Source: Rhodospirillales bacterium
Lineage (GTDB): Bacteria; Pseudomonadota; Alphaproteobacteria; Rhodospirillales; Shumkoniaceae
Reading direction: 5' to 3'
DNA: 64,000 bases
Assembly: GCA_018432935.1 (NCBI GenBank)
Contig: JAHDSF010000025.1
Location: forward strand, 42,289-106,288
Numbering within the stretch: position 1 is the first letter of the stretch; each line of letters starts with the position of its first letter. Made by a program: the position numbers and the translations under genes. Below are positions 24,001 to 33,162 of the stretch, piece after piece. The notes under the pieces are model-generated. The model was given only the letters and a program-made list of their open reading frames with translations. It did not search any database and was not told where the DNA came from.

Positions 24001-25646
24001 TCGATCGGCGGGTTCGAGACCTGGCTGAACATCTGCCGGAAGAAATGGTGGAGGCCGCGGTAGTTCTCGGACAGCACCGCAGGCGGCGTGTCGTCGCCCA
24101 TCGAGCCGACCGGCTCCTTGCCGGTTTCCGCCATCGGCTGCAGGACGACGTCGCCGTCCTCGAGGGTGAGCCCGAACGCCACCTGACGGGTCCGCAGCTC
24201 GTCGGCGTTGAACAGGGTCTCGGCAACCCCGCTGCCTTCGAGAAGCCCCTCCAGCAACACCGTGTTCTTGACCCACTTCTCGTAAGGCTGCCGGGCAGCC
24301 AGCAGATCCTTCATCGCCGGATCGCGGTACAGCTTGCCCTCGGCGAGATCGATGCCGAGGATGTGGCCGGGGCCGACGCGGCCCTTCTCGATGATGCTCT
24401 CCTCGGCGAAATCGATCATTCCGGTCTCGGAACCGACCATGAAGATGCCGTCGCGCGACAGCGCGTAGCGCATCGGCCGAAGCCCGTTGCGGTCCATCCC
24501 GGCGATCACCCAGCGGCCGTCGTAGGCGACGATGCCGGCCGGGCCGTCCCACGGCTCCAGCACGCTGTTGCAGTAGGTGAACAGCGCCTGGTGATGCTCG
24601 GGCATGGTCTGGTTCTGGGTCACCGATTCCGGGATCATCAGCGCCTTGACCATCGGCGCCGGCCGTCCCGCGCGCACCAGGAGCTCGAACAGGTTGTCGA
24701 GGTTCGCGGTGTCCGAGCCGCTGGCCTGGAGCACCGGCTTGATGTCCTCGATCGCGTCGCCGAGGATCGGCGAGGCCATCCGCGGCTCGTGGGCGGTGGT
24801 CCAGCGCTTGTTGCCGGTCAGCGTGTTGATCTCGCCGTTGTGGGCGAGCATGCGGAACGGCTGCGCCAGCCGCCACATCGGGAAGGTGTTGGTCGAGTAG
24901 CGCTGGTGGAAGATGGCGAAGTTCGAGACGAACCGCTCGTCCTCCAGGTCGGGGTAGAACGAGGTCAGCTGCTCGGCCAGGAACATGCCCTTGTAGATGA
25001 TCGAACGGCAGGACAGCGAGCAGATGTAGAAGTCGTTGATGCTGTTCGCCTGCACCAGCTTCTCGATGCGGCGACGGATGATGTAGAGGTCGGTCTCGAA
25101 CTTGTCGTCGTCGGTGCCCTGGTTGTTGGCGATCATGATCTGCTCGATCTCGGGCCGAGTCGCGTTGGCCTTCTCGCCGATCACGCTGACGTCGACCGGC
25201 ACCTGGCGCCAGCCGTGGATCGAGTAGCCGAGGCGCAGGATCTCGCTTTCGACGATCGAGCGGCAGGTCTCCTGCGCGCCGAGGTCGGTCTTCGGCAGGA
25301 ACACCATGCCCACGGCGATCCGCTCGTCACCCGGCTCGTGCCCGGTGCGGCGGATGTGCTCCTGGAAGAAGTCCTGCGGGATCTGGACGTGGATCCCCGC
25401 GCCGTCGCCGGTCTTGCCGTCGGCATCGACGGCGCCGCGGTGCCACACGCATTTCAGGGCGTTGATGCCGTACTGGACGATGCGGCGCGACGGCGTGCCA
25501 TCGATCGCGGCAACGAAACCGACGCCGCAGGCGTCGTGCTCGAAGGCGGGATCGTAGAGACCCTCGCGTTCCAGGCGCGCGGCCTCGCTGGCCCAGGTGC
25601 GCACGGCGTCTTCCCCGGACGGCATCGGCTTGCGGATCTCGGCCAT
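21084..25646 (-). CDS. gltB: Glutamate synthase (NADPH), large subunit
   Basis: 1520 residues; makes two glutamates from glutamine and 2-oxoglutarate with GltD. A 39-residue propeptide precedes Cys40 (EHDACGVGF), the N-terminal nucleophile of the glutaminase domain. The central and FMN domains follow, with the 3Fe-4S cysteine cluster in CLMVRQCHSNTCPVGVC, and a C-terminal GXGXG-type helix domain (NTVLYGATSGKLFAAG). The start ATG 25646 has GGGGAGG upstream and lies 14 bases after the gltD stop. The frame extends far upstream as a shadow of gltD and was cut back here. The order gltD then gltB shows one leftward operon ending at the hairpin near 21021-21047. Confidence 0.97.
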   Translation of the reverse strand: MAEIRKPMPSGEDAVRTWASEAARLEREGLYDPAFEHDACGVGFVAAIDGTPSRRIVQYGINALKCVWHRGAVDADGKTGDGAGIHVQIPQDFFQEHIRRTGHEPGDERIAVGMVFLPKTDLGAQETCRSIVESEILRLGYSIHGWRQVPVDVSVIGEKANATRPEIEQIMIANNQGTDDDKFETDLYIIRRRIEKLVQANSINDFYICSLSCRSIIYKGMFLAEQLTSFYPDLEDERFVSNFAIFHQRYSTNTFPMWRLAQPFRMLAHNGEINTLTGNKRWTTAHEPRMASPILGDAIEDIKPVLQASGSDTANLDNLFELLVRAGRPAPMVKALMIPESVTQNQTMPEHHQALFTYCNSVLEPWDGPAGIVAYDGRWVIAGMDRNGLRPMRYALSRDGIFMVGSETGMIDFAEESIIEKGRVGPGHILGIDLAEGKLYRDPAMKDLLAARQPYEKWVKNTVLLEGLLEGSGVAETLFNADELRTRQVAFGLTLEDGDVVLQPMAETGKEPVGSMGDDTPPAVLSENYRGLHHFFRQMFSQVSNPPIDSLREYRVMSLKTRLGNLGNILEEEEGQCKILQLESPVVTTAEYRALRKYMGDTAYEIDCTFEAGGAHDALRKALDRVRREAEDAVRGGHTHVLLTDEAMSRERAAIPMILATAAVHTHLVQQHLRTFTSLNVRSAECIDVHYFAVLIGCGASTVNAYLAEDWIKDRHARGLLGGKSLEVCVANYKEAVNQGLLKIMSKMGIGVISSYRGGLIFETVGLSRSLVAEFFPGMPSRISGMGLNGIAAKVLAQHAKAFDEEVISLPVGGFYRYRDGAERHGHDGRLIKLLQDAVLTEDYSKYKEYSESLNSRAPINLRDLLGFRPVNAPLPVEAVESITEIRKRFCAPAMSLGALSPEAHETLAIAMNRIGAKSNSGEGGEGSERFKPRPNGDNPCSPVKQVASGRFGVTAEYLNNCREIQIKMAQGAKPGEGGQLPGFKVTVEIARLRHSTPGVSLISPPPHHDIYSIEDLAQLIYDLKQINPEAQVCVKLVARAGVGTIAAGVAKAMADVILISGHVGGTGASPLSSIKYAGIPWEMGLSEAHQVLTLNRLRHRVKLRTDGGLKNGRDVVIAAMLGAEEFGFGTSSLMAMGCLMVRQCHSNTCPVGVCTQDQALRSRFNGTPERVVNFFTFIAEEVKEILAQLGMKSLDEVIGRSDLLYQLSRGDSSLDDLDLNPLLAQADAGGFATRCTLVGRNEVPDTLDAQMIKDARSTIEWGEKMQLTYLVRNTHRAVGTRLSSILTRKWGMHTLAPDHLTVRLQGSAGQSLGAFAVQGLTLEVLGDANDYVGKGLSGATIVVRPPIASRRPTEASTIIGNTVLYGATSGKLFAAGQAAERFCVRNSGALTVVEGCGSNGCEYMTGGVAVILGEVGANFAAGMTGGMAYVYDPKDVFRYRLNGDSVVAQRVETAHWEGVLRDLIEEHLKRTQSRHAARILEDWDAEKEKFWQIVPKEMIDRLEHPVRTPEVALAAAGED

Positions 25647-25660
25647 GGCGACCTCCCCTT

Positions 25661-27103
25661 CTACTCGGCGGCGGCGCGGACGCCGCTCGCCTGGTGGGCA
25701 CGGATGTAGCGGTCGATGCTGGCGGCGGCGGTGCGACCGTCCTTGATCGCCCACACGACGAGCGAGGCGCCGCGCACGATGTCGCCGCCGGCGAACACGC
25801 CGGGCAGGCTGGTCGCCTGGGTCTGATCGACCTTGATCGTCCCTGCCGGCGTCACCTCCAGATCCGGCTCGCCGAAGCGGGTCCGCACGTCCTCGGCGCC
25901 GAAGCCCAGCGCCTGGAGAACCATGTCCGCCTCGACCGTGAAGTTGCTGCCGGGAACCGTTTCGATCGGGCGCCGGCCGTCCGGACCGGGGAGCCCGAAG
26001 CGGGCCTTCACCGCCCGCACCGCAGTGACCTTGCCATCGCCGAGGAACGCCTCGGCGGTGGTACGGAAATGGAAGTCGACCCCGCCGTCCCGAGCATGGG
26101 CCCGCTCGGTGGTCGAGCCGCGCATCTCCTTCTCCGCCTGCAGCTCGATCGCCGTCACCTTGACCGCGCCCTGCCGCACCGCCGTGTTGCAACAGTCCAT
26201 CGCGGTGTCGCCGCCGCCCAGCACGACCACATGCTTGCCGTGGGCGTTCAAGGTACCGTCCTCGAAGCTGGACACATGCTCGCCGAAGCCCTTGCGGTTG
26301 GAGGCGATCAGATAGTCCAGCGCCTGGTGGACCCCGGCCAAGCCGCTGCCCGGCAACGGCAGCGCCCGCGGTTTGTACAGCCCGGTGGCGATGAATACCG
26401 CGTCGTGGCGGTCGCGCAGCTCGGCAAGGGAGGCGTTGCGCCCGACCTCGAAGCTGCGGTGGAACACGATGCCCGCTTCGGCCAGCTGGCGGGTGCGGCG
26501 CAGGACGACGTTCTTGTCGAGCTTGAAGTTGGGAATACCGTAGACCAGCAGACCGCCGGTGCGGTCGTGGCGGTCGTAGACGTGGACGCGGTACCCCTTG
26601 CGGCGCAGCTCTCCTGCCGCCGCAAGCCCGGCCGGGCCGGCGCCGATGATGGCGACCGAACCGTCGCGCTCCTGGTGCGGGCTCAGGGACGGCACCCAGC
26701 CGTTCTCGAAGGCGGTCTCGGTCAGGAACTTCTCGACGGCGCCGATCGTCACCGTGCCGTGCTTCGATTGCTCGAGCACGCAGCTTCCTTCGCACAGCCG
26801 CTCCTGCGGGCAGATGCGGCCGCAGATCTCGGGGAAGCTGTTGGTCGCCTGGCTGAGCCGGTAGGCTTCCTCGATGCGACCTTCGGCAGTCAGCTTGAGC
26901 CAGTCGGGGATATTGTTGTGGAGCGGGCAGCCCACATGGCAGAACGGAATCCCGCACTGCTCGCAGCGGGACGCCTGGGCGCCCGCCGGTGCGGTCTCGA
27001 AGACTTCGTAGATTTCGCCGAAGTCCTGATGACGCTCGCCGGCTTCACGCTTGGGTGGGCGTTGCTGCGCAACGCGCAGAAACTGCTGCATCCTGTCGGC
27101 CAT
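25661..27103 (-). CDS. gltD: Glutamate synthase, small subunit
   Basis: 480 residues. It carries FAD and NADPH and feeds electrons to GltB. The N-terminal Fe-S region has CEQCGIPFCHVGCPLHN and CGRICPQERLCEGSC, the FAD fold has IIGAGPAGLAAAG, and the NADPH-binding fold has VVLGGGDTAMDC. ATG 27103 is preceded by AGGGGGAG. The frame upstream to 27223 has no ribosome site and is not conserved. A TTGACA hexamer on the minus strand at 27205-27210 is a possible -35 box. First gene of gltD-gltB; divergent from the UppP-like gene. Confidence 0.96.
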   Translation of the reverse strand: MADRMQQFLRVAQQRPPKREAGERHQDFGEIYEVFETAPAGAQASRCEQCGIPFCHVGCPLHNNIPDWLKLTAEGRIEEAYRLSQATNSFPEICGRICPQERLCEGSCVLEQSKHGTVTIGAVEKFLTETAFENGWVPSLSPHQERDGSVAIIGAGPAGLAAAGELRRKGYRVHVYDRHDRTGGLLVYGIPNFKLDKNVVLRRTRQLAEAGIVFHRSFEVGRNASLAELRDRHDAVFIATGLYKPRALPLPGSGLAGVHQALDYLIASNRKGFGEHVSSFEDGTLNAHGKHVVVLGGGDTAMDCCNTAVRQGAVKVTAIELQAEKEMRGSTTERAHARDGGVDFHFRTTAEAFLGDGKVTAVRAVKARFGLPGPDGRRPIETVPGSNFTVEADMVLQALGFGAEDVRTRFGEPDLEVTPAGTIKVDQTQATSLPGVFAGGDIVRGASLVVWAIKDGRTAAASIDRYIRAHQASGVRAAAE

Positions 27104-27374
27104 GTCCGGGTCTCCCCCTGGCAGATCGAGGCGCCGCCCGCAATGCCTGCGGGGCCGCCGTGGGCCAGATATGACGACAATCCGACCCCAGGGCAAGAAG
27201 AAAATGTCAAATCTGTTTACCAATTTTTGGAGCGTCGACCGCCAGAAGGTCGCCGCAGCGTTTTCGGAGAGAGGTCGCAGCCGCCAAATAGGTCCATTTC
27301 GGGACTAATTTGACGGCGATGGATTTTGCCTCCCCGTTAGGCTATAAGGCTACGACCCATGGGGGGTGCGTGGG

Positions 27375-28172
27375 ATGTCCTTTCTACATGTCGCGGTTGT
27401 CGCGATCGTTCACGGTCTCTTTGAAGTCGTACCCGTCGGCGCCGAGGCACACTTTCCGCTGCTTTCCCTGATCGTTCCGCAGGCCGGCCCGGCCATTGCC
27501 CTGGCCATCGAGCTGGGGCTGCTGGCCGCGGTCGCCTCCTATCTGAGCGCCGACATCGCCGGGATGATGGCCGGCCTGTGGCGCAACCTGCGGGGCCGCC
27601 GCGATCCGCGGTCGATGCTGCTGCTCCAGATCGCCCTCGGGTCGGTTCCGATGGCGGTCGCCGCGGTCCTGGTCGATCGCTTCGCCGGCAGTGCGCTTGA
27701 CGGGCTGGCGCTGATGGCATGGGCGACCATCGGCTTCGCCGTCCTGCTTCTTCTCGGCGATGCAACGGGAATGACGGTGCGGAGGATCGAGCATCTCGAG
27801 CTCTCCGATTCGCTGGTGATCGGCATCGCCCAGGCAGCCGCCCTGATCCCCGGGGCCGGACGGGCCGCGCTTGCGATGACGGCGGCCCGCGTGCTCGGGT
27901 TCGAGCGCCCCGACGCGGCCCGGTTTTCGCTGCTGCTGGCGATCCCCGCCCTGGTGTACGCGTGCGCCGCCGGCACCTGGGAACTCTACCCGACCGACGC
28001 CACGCTGCTCGACACCGGCCCGCTGCTCGCCGGCGGCATCGCCTTCGCGGCCGCCCTGCTCGGCATCGCCGGCATGATGGCGTGGCTGCGGCGGCACTCG
28101 TTCGCGCCGTTCGTCCTCTATCGCCTGCTGCTCGGGGCCGGACTGCTGGGACTGGCATACGGCTGGTACTGA
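27375..28172 (+). CDS. UppP/BacA-like membrane protein with altered catalytic motifs
   Basis: 265 residues with about 7-8 membrane helices, matching undecaprenyl-diphosphate phosphatase (UppP) in length and layout. The two active motifs are degraded. The first, normally (E/Q)-x3-E followed by PVSSxGH, reads HGLFEVVPVGAEAH: the second Glu and the His remain, the first Glu and both Ser are lost. The second, normally PGxSRSG, reads PGAGRAA: Arg remains, both Ser are lost. GGGGGG sits 8 bases before ATG 27375. It may be a non-catalytic carrier-binding paralogue or an enzyme with changed specificity. Ends 3 bases before the convergent dehydrogenase stop. Confidence 0.8.
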   Translation: MSFLHVAVVAIVHGLFEVVPVGAEAHFPLLSLIVPQAGPAIALAIELGLLAAVASYLSADIAGMMAGLWRNLRGRRDPRSMLLLQIALGSVPMAVAAVLVDRFAGSALDGLALMAWATIGFAVLLLLGDATGMTVRRIEHLELSDSLVIGIAQAAALIPGAGRAALAMTAARVLGFERPDAARFSLLLAIPALVYACAAGTWELYPTDATLLDTGPLLAGGIAFAAALLGIAGMMAWLRRHSFAPFVLYRLLLGAGLLGLAYGWY

Positions 28173-28175
28173 GTC

Positions 28176-29108
28176 TCAGAACCCGGCCTCGCGGTGCGCG
28201 AGGGGAAACGGCGTCTCGCCGCGCTCGATGCGGCGAATATTGGCGGCGATCGCCTGCGCCGCCGAGGGCACCATCGTCAGGCTGGCGATGTGAGGCGTCA
28301 CCGTCACCTTCGGGTGGTTCCAGAACGGATGGCGGGGCGAAAGCGGCTCGGTGGCAAACACGTCGAGCACGGCATAGCCGATCGAATGCGTCTCGAGCGC
28401 GCCCAGCAGGTCTTTCTCGACGATCAACTCGCCGCGCGCAGGGTTGATCACCGCCGCCCCTTCCGGCAACGTGGCCAGGGCCCGAGCGTCGAGGATGCCG
28501 CGGGTGGCGGCGGTCGCGGGAAGCTGCAGCACCAGGATCTGGGTGCGCGCCAGGAATTCCGGCAACGCCTCGTTGCCAACGTAAAGCCTCACGCCGGGGA
28601 TTTCCTTCGCCGCCAGATCCCAGCCGGCGACGTCGAAGCCGAGGCCAGCCAGCGCTTTCGCGCAGGCGCTGCCCAGCACCCCCAGCCCCATGACGCCGAC
28701 CCGCGCCTCTGAGGTCTCGGGAGCCCCGAGCTGCTCCCACTGCCGGCGCGCCTGGAGGTCGCGGTAGAGGTGGAAGTCGCGGTGCACGTGGAGCACCCAG
28801 TGGACCACGTACTCGACCATGCCGCGGGTCAGCGCCGGATCGACCATGCGCACGATCGGCACCGCGTCCGGCAGGCCGGGGTCGCTGAGGATGTGATCGA
28901 CCCCGGCGCCCAGCGAGAGGATCGCCTTCAGCCGGGGAAAGCGCCCGATGACGCCTAGCTCGGGCTTCCAGACCAGGACGTAGTCGACGGTGGCGGGATC
29001 GAGGCCCGGGTCAGGCCAGACGCGGAAGTCGAGTTCCGGCAGGTGACGCAGAAGCTCGGCCTGCCACGGCTGCGGGTCTTTGGTTGTGCTGGCGAAGACG
29101 AGGCGCAT
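28176..29108 (-). CDS. D-2-hydroxyacid dehydrogenase, GhrA-like (glyoxylate/hydroxypyruvate reductase)
   Basis: 310 residues. NAD(P)-binding motif GVMGLGVLGSACAKAL; catalytic Arg in NPARGEL, Glu in ATEPLS and His in TPHIAS are all present. The N-terminal part (VFASTTKDPQPWQAELL) and FWNHPKVTVTPHIASLT are typical of the GhrA branch, which reduces glyoxylate and hydroxypyruvate. ATG 29108 is preferred over ATG 29117 by alignment with MRLVF-type starts. The gene stands alone between the convergent UppP-like gene and yejF; the exact substrate is inferred. Confidence 0.9.
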   Translation of the reverse strand: MRLVFASTTKDPQPWQAELLRHLPELDFRVWPDPGLDPATVDYVLVWKPELGVIGRFPRLKAILSLGAGVDHILSDPGLPDAVPIVRMVDPALTRGMVEYVVHWVLHVHRDFHLYRDLQARRQWEQLGAPETSEARVGVMGLGVLGSACAKALAGLGFDVAGWDLAAKEIPGVRLYVGNEALPEFLARTQILVLQLPATAATRGILDARALATLPEGAAVINPARGELIVEKDLLGALETHSIGYAVLDVFATEPLSPRHPFWNHPKVTVTPHIASLTMVPSAAQAIAANIRRIERGETPFPLAHREAGF

Positions 29109-29181
29109 GGCGATCACTGCCCCAGATGCGATGCCGCAGGCTACGCGAGGCAGTCCCCCGACCGCAACGGCGACATGCCCC

Positions 29182-30810
29182 TCACCGCGCCACCACCCCC
29201 AGCTCGTCCGCCTTCATCTCGAAGGCGGCGGCCATCAGGGCGCGGGTATACTCGGTCCGAGGCGCGGTGAAGATCTCGTCGGCCGGGCCCTGCTCGACCA
29301 CCTGGCCGCGCCGCATCACCAGCACGTCATGGGCCATCGCCCGCACCACCTTGAGGTCGTGGCTGATGAACAGGTAGGCGAGGTCGTGCTTGCGCTGCAG
29401 CCCGCGCAAGAGGTCGACGATCTGCGCCTGCACCGAGACGTCGAGGGCGCTGGTCGGCTCGTCGAGGACGATGAAGCGCGGCTTCAGGATCAGCGCCCGG
29501 GCGATGGCGATGCGCTGCCGCTGGCCGCCCGAGAACTCGTGCGGGTAGCGGTCCTGCATCGCCGGATCGAGCCCGACTTCCTCGAGGGCGTCTCCGATCA
29601 GGTCGCGGCGCTCCGCAGGCTTGCCGCCGACCCGGTGCACCTTCAGCCCCTCGCCGATGATGTCGCCCACCGACAGCCGCGGGCTCAGCGAGCCGAACGG
29701 ATCCTGGAACACGATCTGCATCTCGCGCCGCAGCGGCCGCATCTCTTTCGGCGACAACGCCTGCAGGTCGCGGCCGACGAAGCTGATCGCGCCGTCCGCC
29801 CGCTCCAGCCGGAGCAGGGCGCGGCCGAGGGTGCTCTTGCCCGAGCCCGATTCGCCGACCACGCCCAGGGTGCGCCCTTCGCGCACCGAAAGCGTGATGC
29901 CGTCGACCGCCTTGACGTGGTCGACGACGCGGCCGAGCACGCCTTTCTTGATCGGGAACCAGACCTTCACGTCGTGCGCCTCGATCACCATCGGACCGTC
30001 GGCCGGGCCGGGTTGCGGCCGGCCGCGCGGCTCTGCCGCCAGCAGGCGCTTGGTATAGGGGTTGGAGGGGCGTGCGAACACCGCCGCCGTAGGGCCCGAT
30101 TCGACGATCGCCCCCTGGTTCATCACGTACACCCGCTCCGCCATCCGGCGGACGATGCCGAGATCGTGGGTGATCAGCAGCATCGCCATCCCGAGCTGCG
30201 CCTGCAGCTCCTTGAGCAGTTTGAGGATCTGCGCCTGCACGGTGACATCGAGAGCGGTCGTCGGCTCGTCGGCGATCAAGAGGTCGGGCTCGTTGGCGAG
30301 AGCCATCGCGATCATCACCCGCTGCTGCTGGCCGCCCGAGAACTCGTGAGGATAGGCGTCGAGGCGCTTCAGCGCCTCCTCGAGCCCGACCAGGCGCAGC
30401 AGTTCCTCGACCCGCTCGCGGGCCAGGCGACGGCCCATCCGCTTGTGGACGAACAATACCTCCGAGATCTGCCGCTCGATCGAGTGCAGCGGGTTCAGCG
30501 AGGTCAGCGGCTCCTGGAAGATCATCGCGATGTTGTTGCCGCGGATCTCGCGGATGCGGCTCTCGTGCGCCTCGATCAGCTCCTCACCGCGGTAGCGGAT
30601 GCTGCCCGAGGGGTGGCGGGCGTTCGGATAGGGCAGCAGCTTGAGCACCGAGAGGGCGGAGACCGACTTGCCCGAGCCGCTTTCGCCGACCAGCGCCACC
30701 GTCTCGCCGGGGTTGATCGAGAAAGAGGCGCCGCGGACCGCCTGCACCTCCCGCGGCGGGCGGCCGAACGTGACCGACAGGTCGCGGACGTCGAGCAGCG
30801 GTTCGCTCAT
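29182..30810 (-). CDS. yejF: Peptide ABC transporter, fused double ATPase YejF
   Basis: 542 residues, two ATP-binding domains in tandem. The first has Walker A GESGSGKS, signature FSGGQQQR and Walker [10 protein letters not shown]. The second has [16 protein letters not shown] and [12 protein letters not shown]. The oligopeptide/dipeptide C-terminal extension follows each. It powers import through YejB/YejE. ATG 30810 overlaps the yejE stop by 4 bases, so translation is coupled. Last gene of yejABEF. The E. coli homologue imports peptides such as microcin C. Confidence 0.95.
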   Translation of the reverse strand: MSEPLLDVRDLSVTFGRPPREVQAVRGASFSINPGETVALVGESGSGKSVSALSVLKLLPYPNARHPSGSIRYRGEELIEAHESRIREIRGNNIAMIFQEPLTSLNPLHSIERQISEVLFVHKRMGRRLARERVEELLRLVGLEEALKRLDAYPHEFSGGQQQRVMIAMALANEPDLLIADEPTTALDVTVQAQILKLLKELQAQLGMAMLLITHDLGIVRRMAERVYVMNQGAIVESGPTAAVFARPSNPYTKRLLAAEPRGRPQPGPADGPMVIEAHDVKVWFPIKKGVLGRVVDHVKAVDGITLSVREGRTLGVVGESGSGKSTLGRALLRLERADGAISFVGRDLQALSPKEMRPLRREMQIVFQDPFGSLSPRLSVGDIIGEGLKVHRVGGKPAERRDLIGDALEEVGLDPAMQDRYPHEFSGGQRQRIAIARALILKPRFIVLDEPTSALDVSVQAQIVDLLRGLQRKHDLAYLFISHDLKVVRAMAHDVLVMRRGQVVEQGPADEIFTAPRTEYTRALMAAAFEMKADELGVVAR

Positions 30811-31853
30811 CGGAAGGTCTTCCTTGGGTCGAAGGCGTCGCGCACGGCCTCGCCGATGAAGATCAGGAGGCTCAGCATGATCGCCAGCGTGAAGAAGGAG
30901 GTCAGGCCCAGCCAAGGCGCCTGCAGGTTGTTCTTGCCCTGGTTCAAGAGTTCGCCCAGCGACGGCGAGCCGGGCGGCAGGCCGAAGCCGAGGAAGTCGA
31001 GCGCGGTCAGCGCGGTGATGGCGCCCGACAGGATGAACGGCATGAAAGTGAGCGTGGCCACCATCGCGTTGGGCAGGATGTGGCGGAACATGATCAGCCG
31101 GTTCGACAGTCCCAGGGCGCGGGCCGCCCGCACGTAGTCGAAGTTGCGGGCGCGCAGGAACTCCGCCCGCACGACGCCGACCAGCGACATCCAGCTGAAC
31201 AGCAGCAGGAGCCCCAGCAGCCACCAGAAGCTGGGGGTCACGACGCTGGACAGGATGATCAGCAGATAGAGCTGCGGCATGCCGCCCCAGATCTCGATGA
31301 AGCGCTGGAAGATGAGGTCGACCTTGCCGCCGAAATAGCCCTGCACCGCCCCTGCGGCGACGCCGATGATCGACGACAGGATGGTCAGCACGAGCCCGAA
31401 CAGGACCGAGATGCGGAACCCGTAGATCAGGCGGGCGGCCACGTCGCGACCCTGGTCGTCGGTGCCGAGCCAATTGGTCCACGACGGCGCCGAGGGCGCC
31501 GGCTTGCTGAGCTCGAAGTTGAGGCTGTTGTAGCTGTAGGGAACCAGCGGCCAGACGATCCAGCCCTTCTCCTCGATCAGAGCGGTGACGTCCGGGTCCT
31601 TGTAGACCGCCTCGGTCGGCAGGAAGCCGCCGAACTCGGTCTCGGGATAGCTCTGGAAGATCGGAAAATAGGCCCGGCCGTCGTACCACACGAGCAGCGG
31701 CTTGTCGTTGGCGACGAATTCGGCGAACAGCGACACGAAGAAGATCGCGAGGAAAATCCACAACGACCAGAAGCCGCGCTTGTTGGCCCGGAAGTTGTCC
31801 CACCGCCGGCGCGTGATCGGCGACAGCGACAGGCGGTCGGCAAGAGTGCTCAT
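30807..31853 (-). CDS. yejE: Peptide ABC transporter permease YejE
   Basis: 348 residues, inner membrane. It has the N-terminal OppC-type helix (WSLWIFLAIFFVSLFAEF), a long periplasmic loop with YSYNSLNFEL, and the permease domain with an EAA-like loop (EFLRARNFDYVRAARALGLS). Five further helices complete the fold. The loop sequence and length fit YejE rather than generic DppC. It ends overlapping yejF, and a 181-base gap rich in inverted repeats separates it from yejB. Confidence 0.95.
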   Translation of the reverse strand: MSTLADRLSLSPITRRRWDNFRANKRGFWSLWIFLAIFFVSLFAEFVANDKPLLVWYDGRAYFPIFQSYPETEFGGFLPTEAVYKDPDVTALIEEKGWIVWPLVPYSYNSLNFELSKPAPSAPSWTNWLGTDDQGRDVAARLIYGFRISVLFGLVLTILSSIIGVAAGAVQGYFGGKVDLIFQRFIEIWGGMPQLYLLIILSSVVTPSFWWLLGLLLLFSWMSLVGVVRAEFLRARNFDYVRAARALGLSNRLIMFRHILPNAMVATLTFMPFILSGAITALTALDFLGFGLPPGSPSLGELLNQGKNNLQAPWLGLTSFFTLAIMLSLLIFIGEAVRDAFDPRKTFR

Positions 31854-31874
31854 GACCGTGCCTCCGAGATTTCC

Positions 31875-32000
31875 CCCTCTCCGCCCTTCAGGGGGGAGAG
31901 GGAGGGGCCGGTTGCGGAGCGGCGGGAGGGCGCGATGGGCGCACGCACCGCTCTGTGATCCCCCACCTCACCCTGATCCTCTCCCCCCCAGGGGGTGGAG
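31875..32000. repeat. Two intergenic hairpins inside the yej operon
   Basis: CCCTCTCCGCCC (31875-31886) pairs with GGGGGGAGAGGG (31891-31902) around TTCA. A second dyad of CTCC/GGAG with C and G runs lies at 31981-32000. They fill the yejB-yejE gap and resemble the hairpin at 3446-3502, so this looks like a dispersed repeat family. They may modulate yejE/yejF expression relative to yejA/yejB. Confidence 0.6.
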
Positions 32001-32034
32001 AAGAAAGGAACCTCTCGAGCCACCTTCGCCATCC

Positions 32035-33150
32035 TCACACCTCCCTCCGCTCGAAATCGATGCGGGGGTCGACGACGTGGTACATGAGATCGCCGACCAG
32101 GTTGAGGATCAGGCCCAGCAGGGTGAAGAAGTAGAGGGTGCCGAACATGATCGGGTAGTCGCGGTTGATCGCCGCCTCGAACCCGAGCAGGCCGAGGCCG
32201 TCGAGCGAGAAGATGATCTCGGTCAGCAGCGCGCCGGTGAACAGGATGCCGACGAAGGCGCTGGGGAAGCCGGCGATGACGATCAGCATGGCGTTGCGGA
32301 AGATGTGGCCGTACAGCACCCGCTGCTCGGTCACCCCCTTCGAGCGGGCGGTGATCACGTACTGCTTGTTGATCTCCTCGAGGAACGAGTTCTTGGTCAG
32401 CATGGTGAGCCCGGCGAAGCCGCCGATCACCATCGACAGCACCGGCAGGGTGATGTGCCAGAAGTAGTCGCCGACCTTGCCCGCGAGCGACAGCTCGGCG
32501 AAGTCGTCGGAGACCAGCCCGCGCAACGGGAACCAGTCGAGATAGCGGCCGCCGGCGAACAGCACGATCAGGAGGATCGCGAACAGGAAGCTGGGGATCG
32601 CGTTGCCGACCACAACCACCGCGCTCGACCACATGTCGAACCGCGAGCCGTCGCGCACCGCCTTGGCGACGCCGAGCGGGATCGAGATCAGGTAGACGAG
32701 CAGCGTGGTCCAGACGCCGAGCGAGATCGATACCGGCATTTTCTCCAGCACCAGATCGATCACCGGGCGGTCGCGGAAGTAGCTGGTGCCGAAATCGAAC
32801 CTTGCGTAGTTGCCGATCATCTGGACGAACCGCTCGTGGATCGGCTTGTCGAAGCCGAACTGACGCTCGATGTCCTTGACGAACTCGGGGTCTAGGCCGC
32901 GGGCGCCGCGGTACTTCGAGGCCATCTCGCCGCCTCCGCCGCCTCCGCCGCCTCCCGCCCCGCCGCCCGCTTGGTCGCCGGTGCCGCCGCTCACCCGTTC
33001 GGTAGCTGCGACGCCGATCCCCTGCACTTCGGCCAGGATCCGCTCCACCGGGCCCCCGGGCGCCGCCTGCACGATGAAGAAGTTGACGACCATGATCCCG
33101 AACAGGGTCGGGATGATGAGGAGCAGGCGACGGATGATGTAGGCCGTCAT
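32035..33150 (-). CDS. yejB: Peptide ABC transporter permease YejB
   Basis: 371 residues. OppB-type permease: N-terminal helix ([22 protein letters not shown]), periplasmic loop, then helices with the cytoplasmic coupling loop ([27 protein letters not shown]). Unusual is a glycine-rich stretch near residues 55-75 in the periplasmic loop, partly encoded by a 9-base tandem repeat. The conserved loop resumes at [11 protein letters not shown], so the frame is intact. It starts 12 bases after the yejA stop. Confidence 0.94.
   Translation of the reverse strand: MTAYIIRRLLLIIPTLFGIMVVNFFIVQAAPGGPVERILAEVQGIGVAATERVSGGTGDQAGGGAGGGGGGGGGEMASKYRGARGLDPEFVKDIERQFGFDKPIHERFVQMIGNYARFDFGTSYFRDRPVIDLVLEKMPVSISLGVWTTLLVYLISIPLGVAKAVRDGSRFDMWSSAVVVVGNAIPSFLFAILLIVLFAGGRYLDWFPLRGLVSDDFAELSLAGKVGDYFWHITLPVLSMVIGGFAGLTMLTKNSFLEEINKQYVITARSKGVTEQRVLYGHIFRNAMLIVIAGFPSAFVGILFTGALLTEIIFSLDGLGLLGFEAAINRDYPIMFGTLYFFTLLGLILNLVGDLMYHVVDPRIDFERREV
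32929..32955. repeat. 9-base tandem repeat (3 copies) inside yejB
   Basis: Three perfect copies of GCCGCCTCC on the plus strand encode glycine runs in YejB. The unit is a multiple of three, so copy-number change by slippage would alter loop length without a frameshift. Imperfect GC-rich continuation runs to about 32968. Confidence 0.85.
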
Positions 33151-33162
33151 GGCGTCCCTCGC

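Noticed and set aside
20928..25709. 1593-codon open frame on the plus strand
   Set aside because: Antisense to gltB; composition rich in His, Arg, Gly and Val as expected of a GC-driven shadow, with no family motif.
25647..26957. Upstream extension of the gltB frame
   Set aside because: Overlaps gltD in another frame; gltB has a good ribosome site and the conserved N-terminus at 25646.
32929..32968. CRISPR-like or microsatellite array
   Set aside because: Only three 9-base units inside a coding gene; not a CRISPR array.
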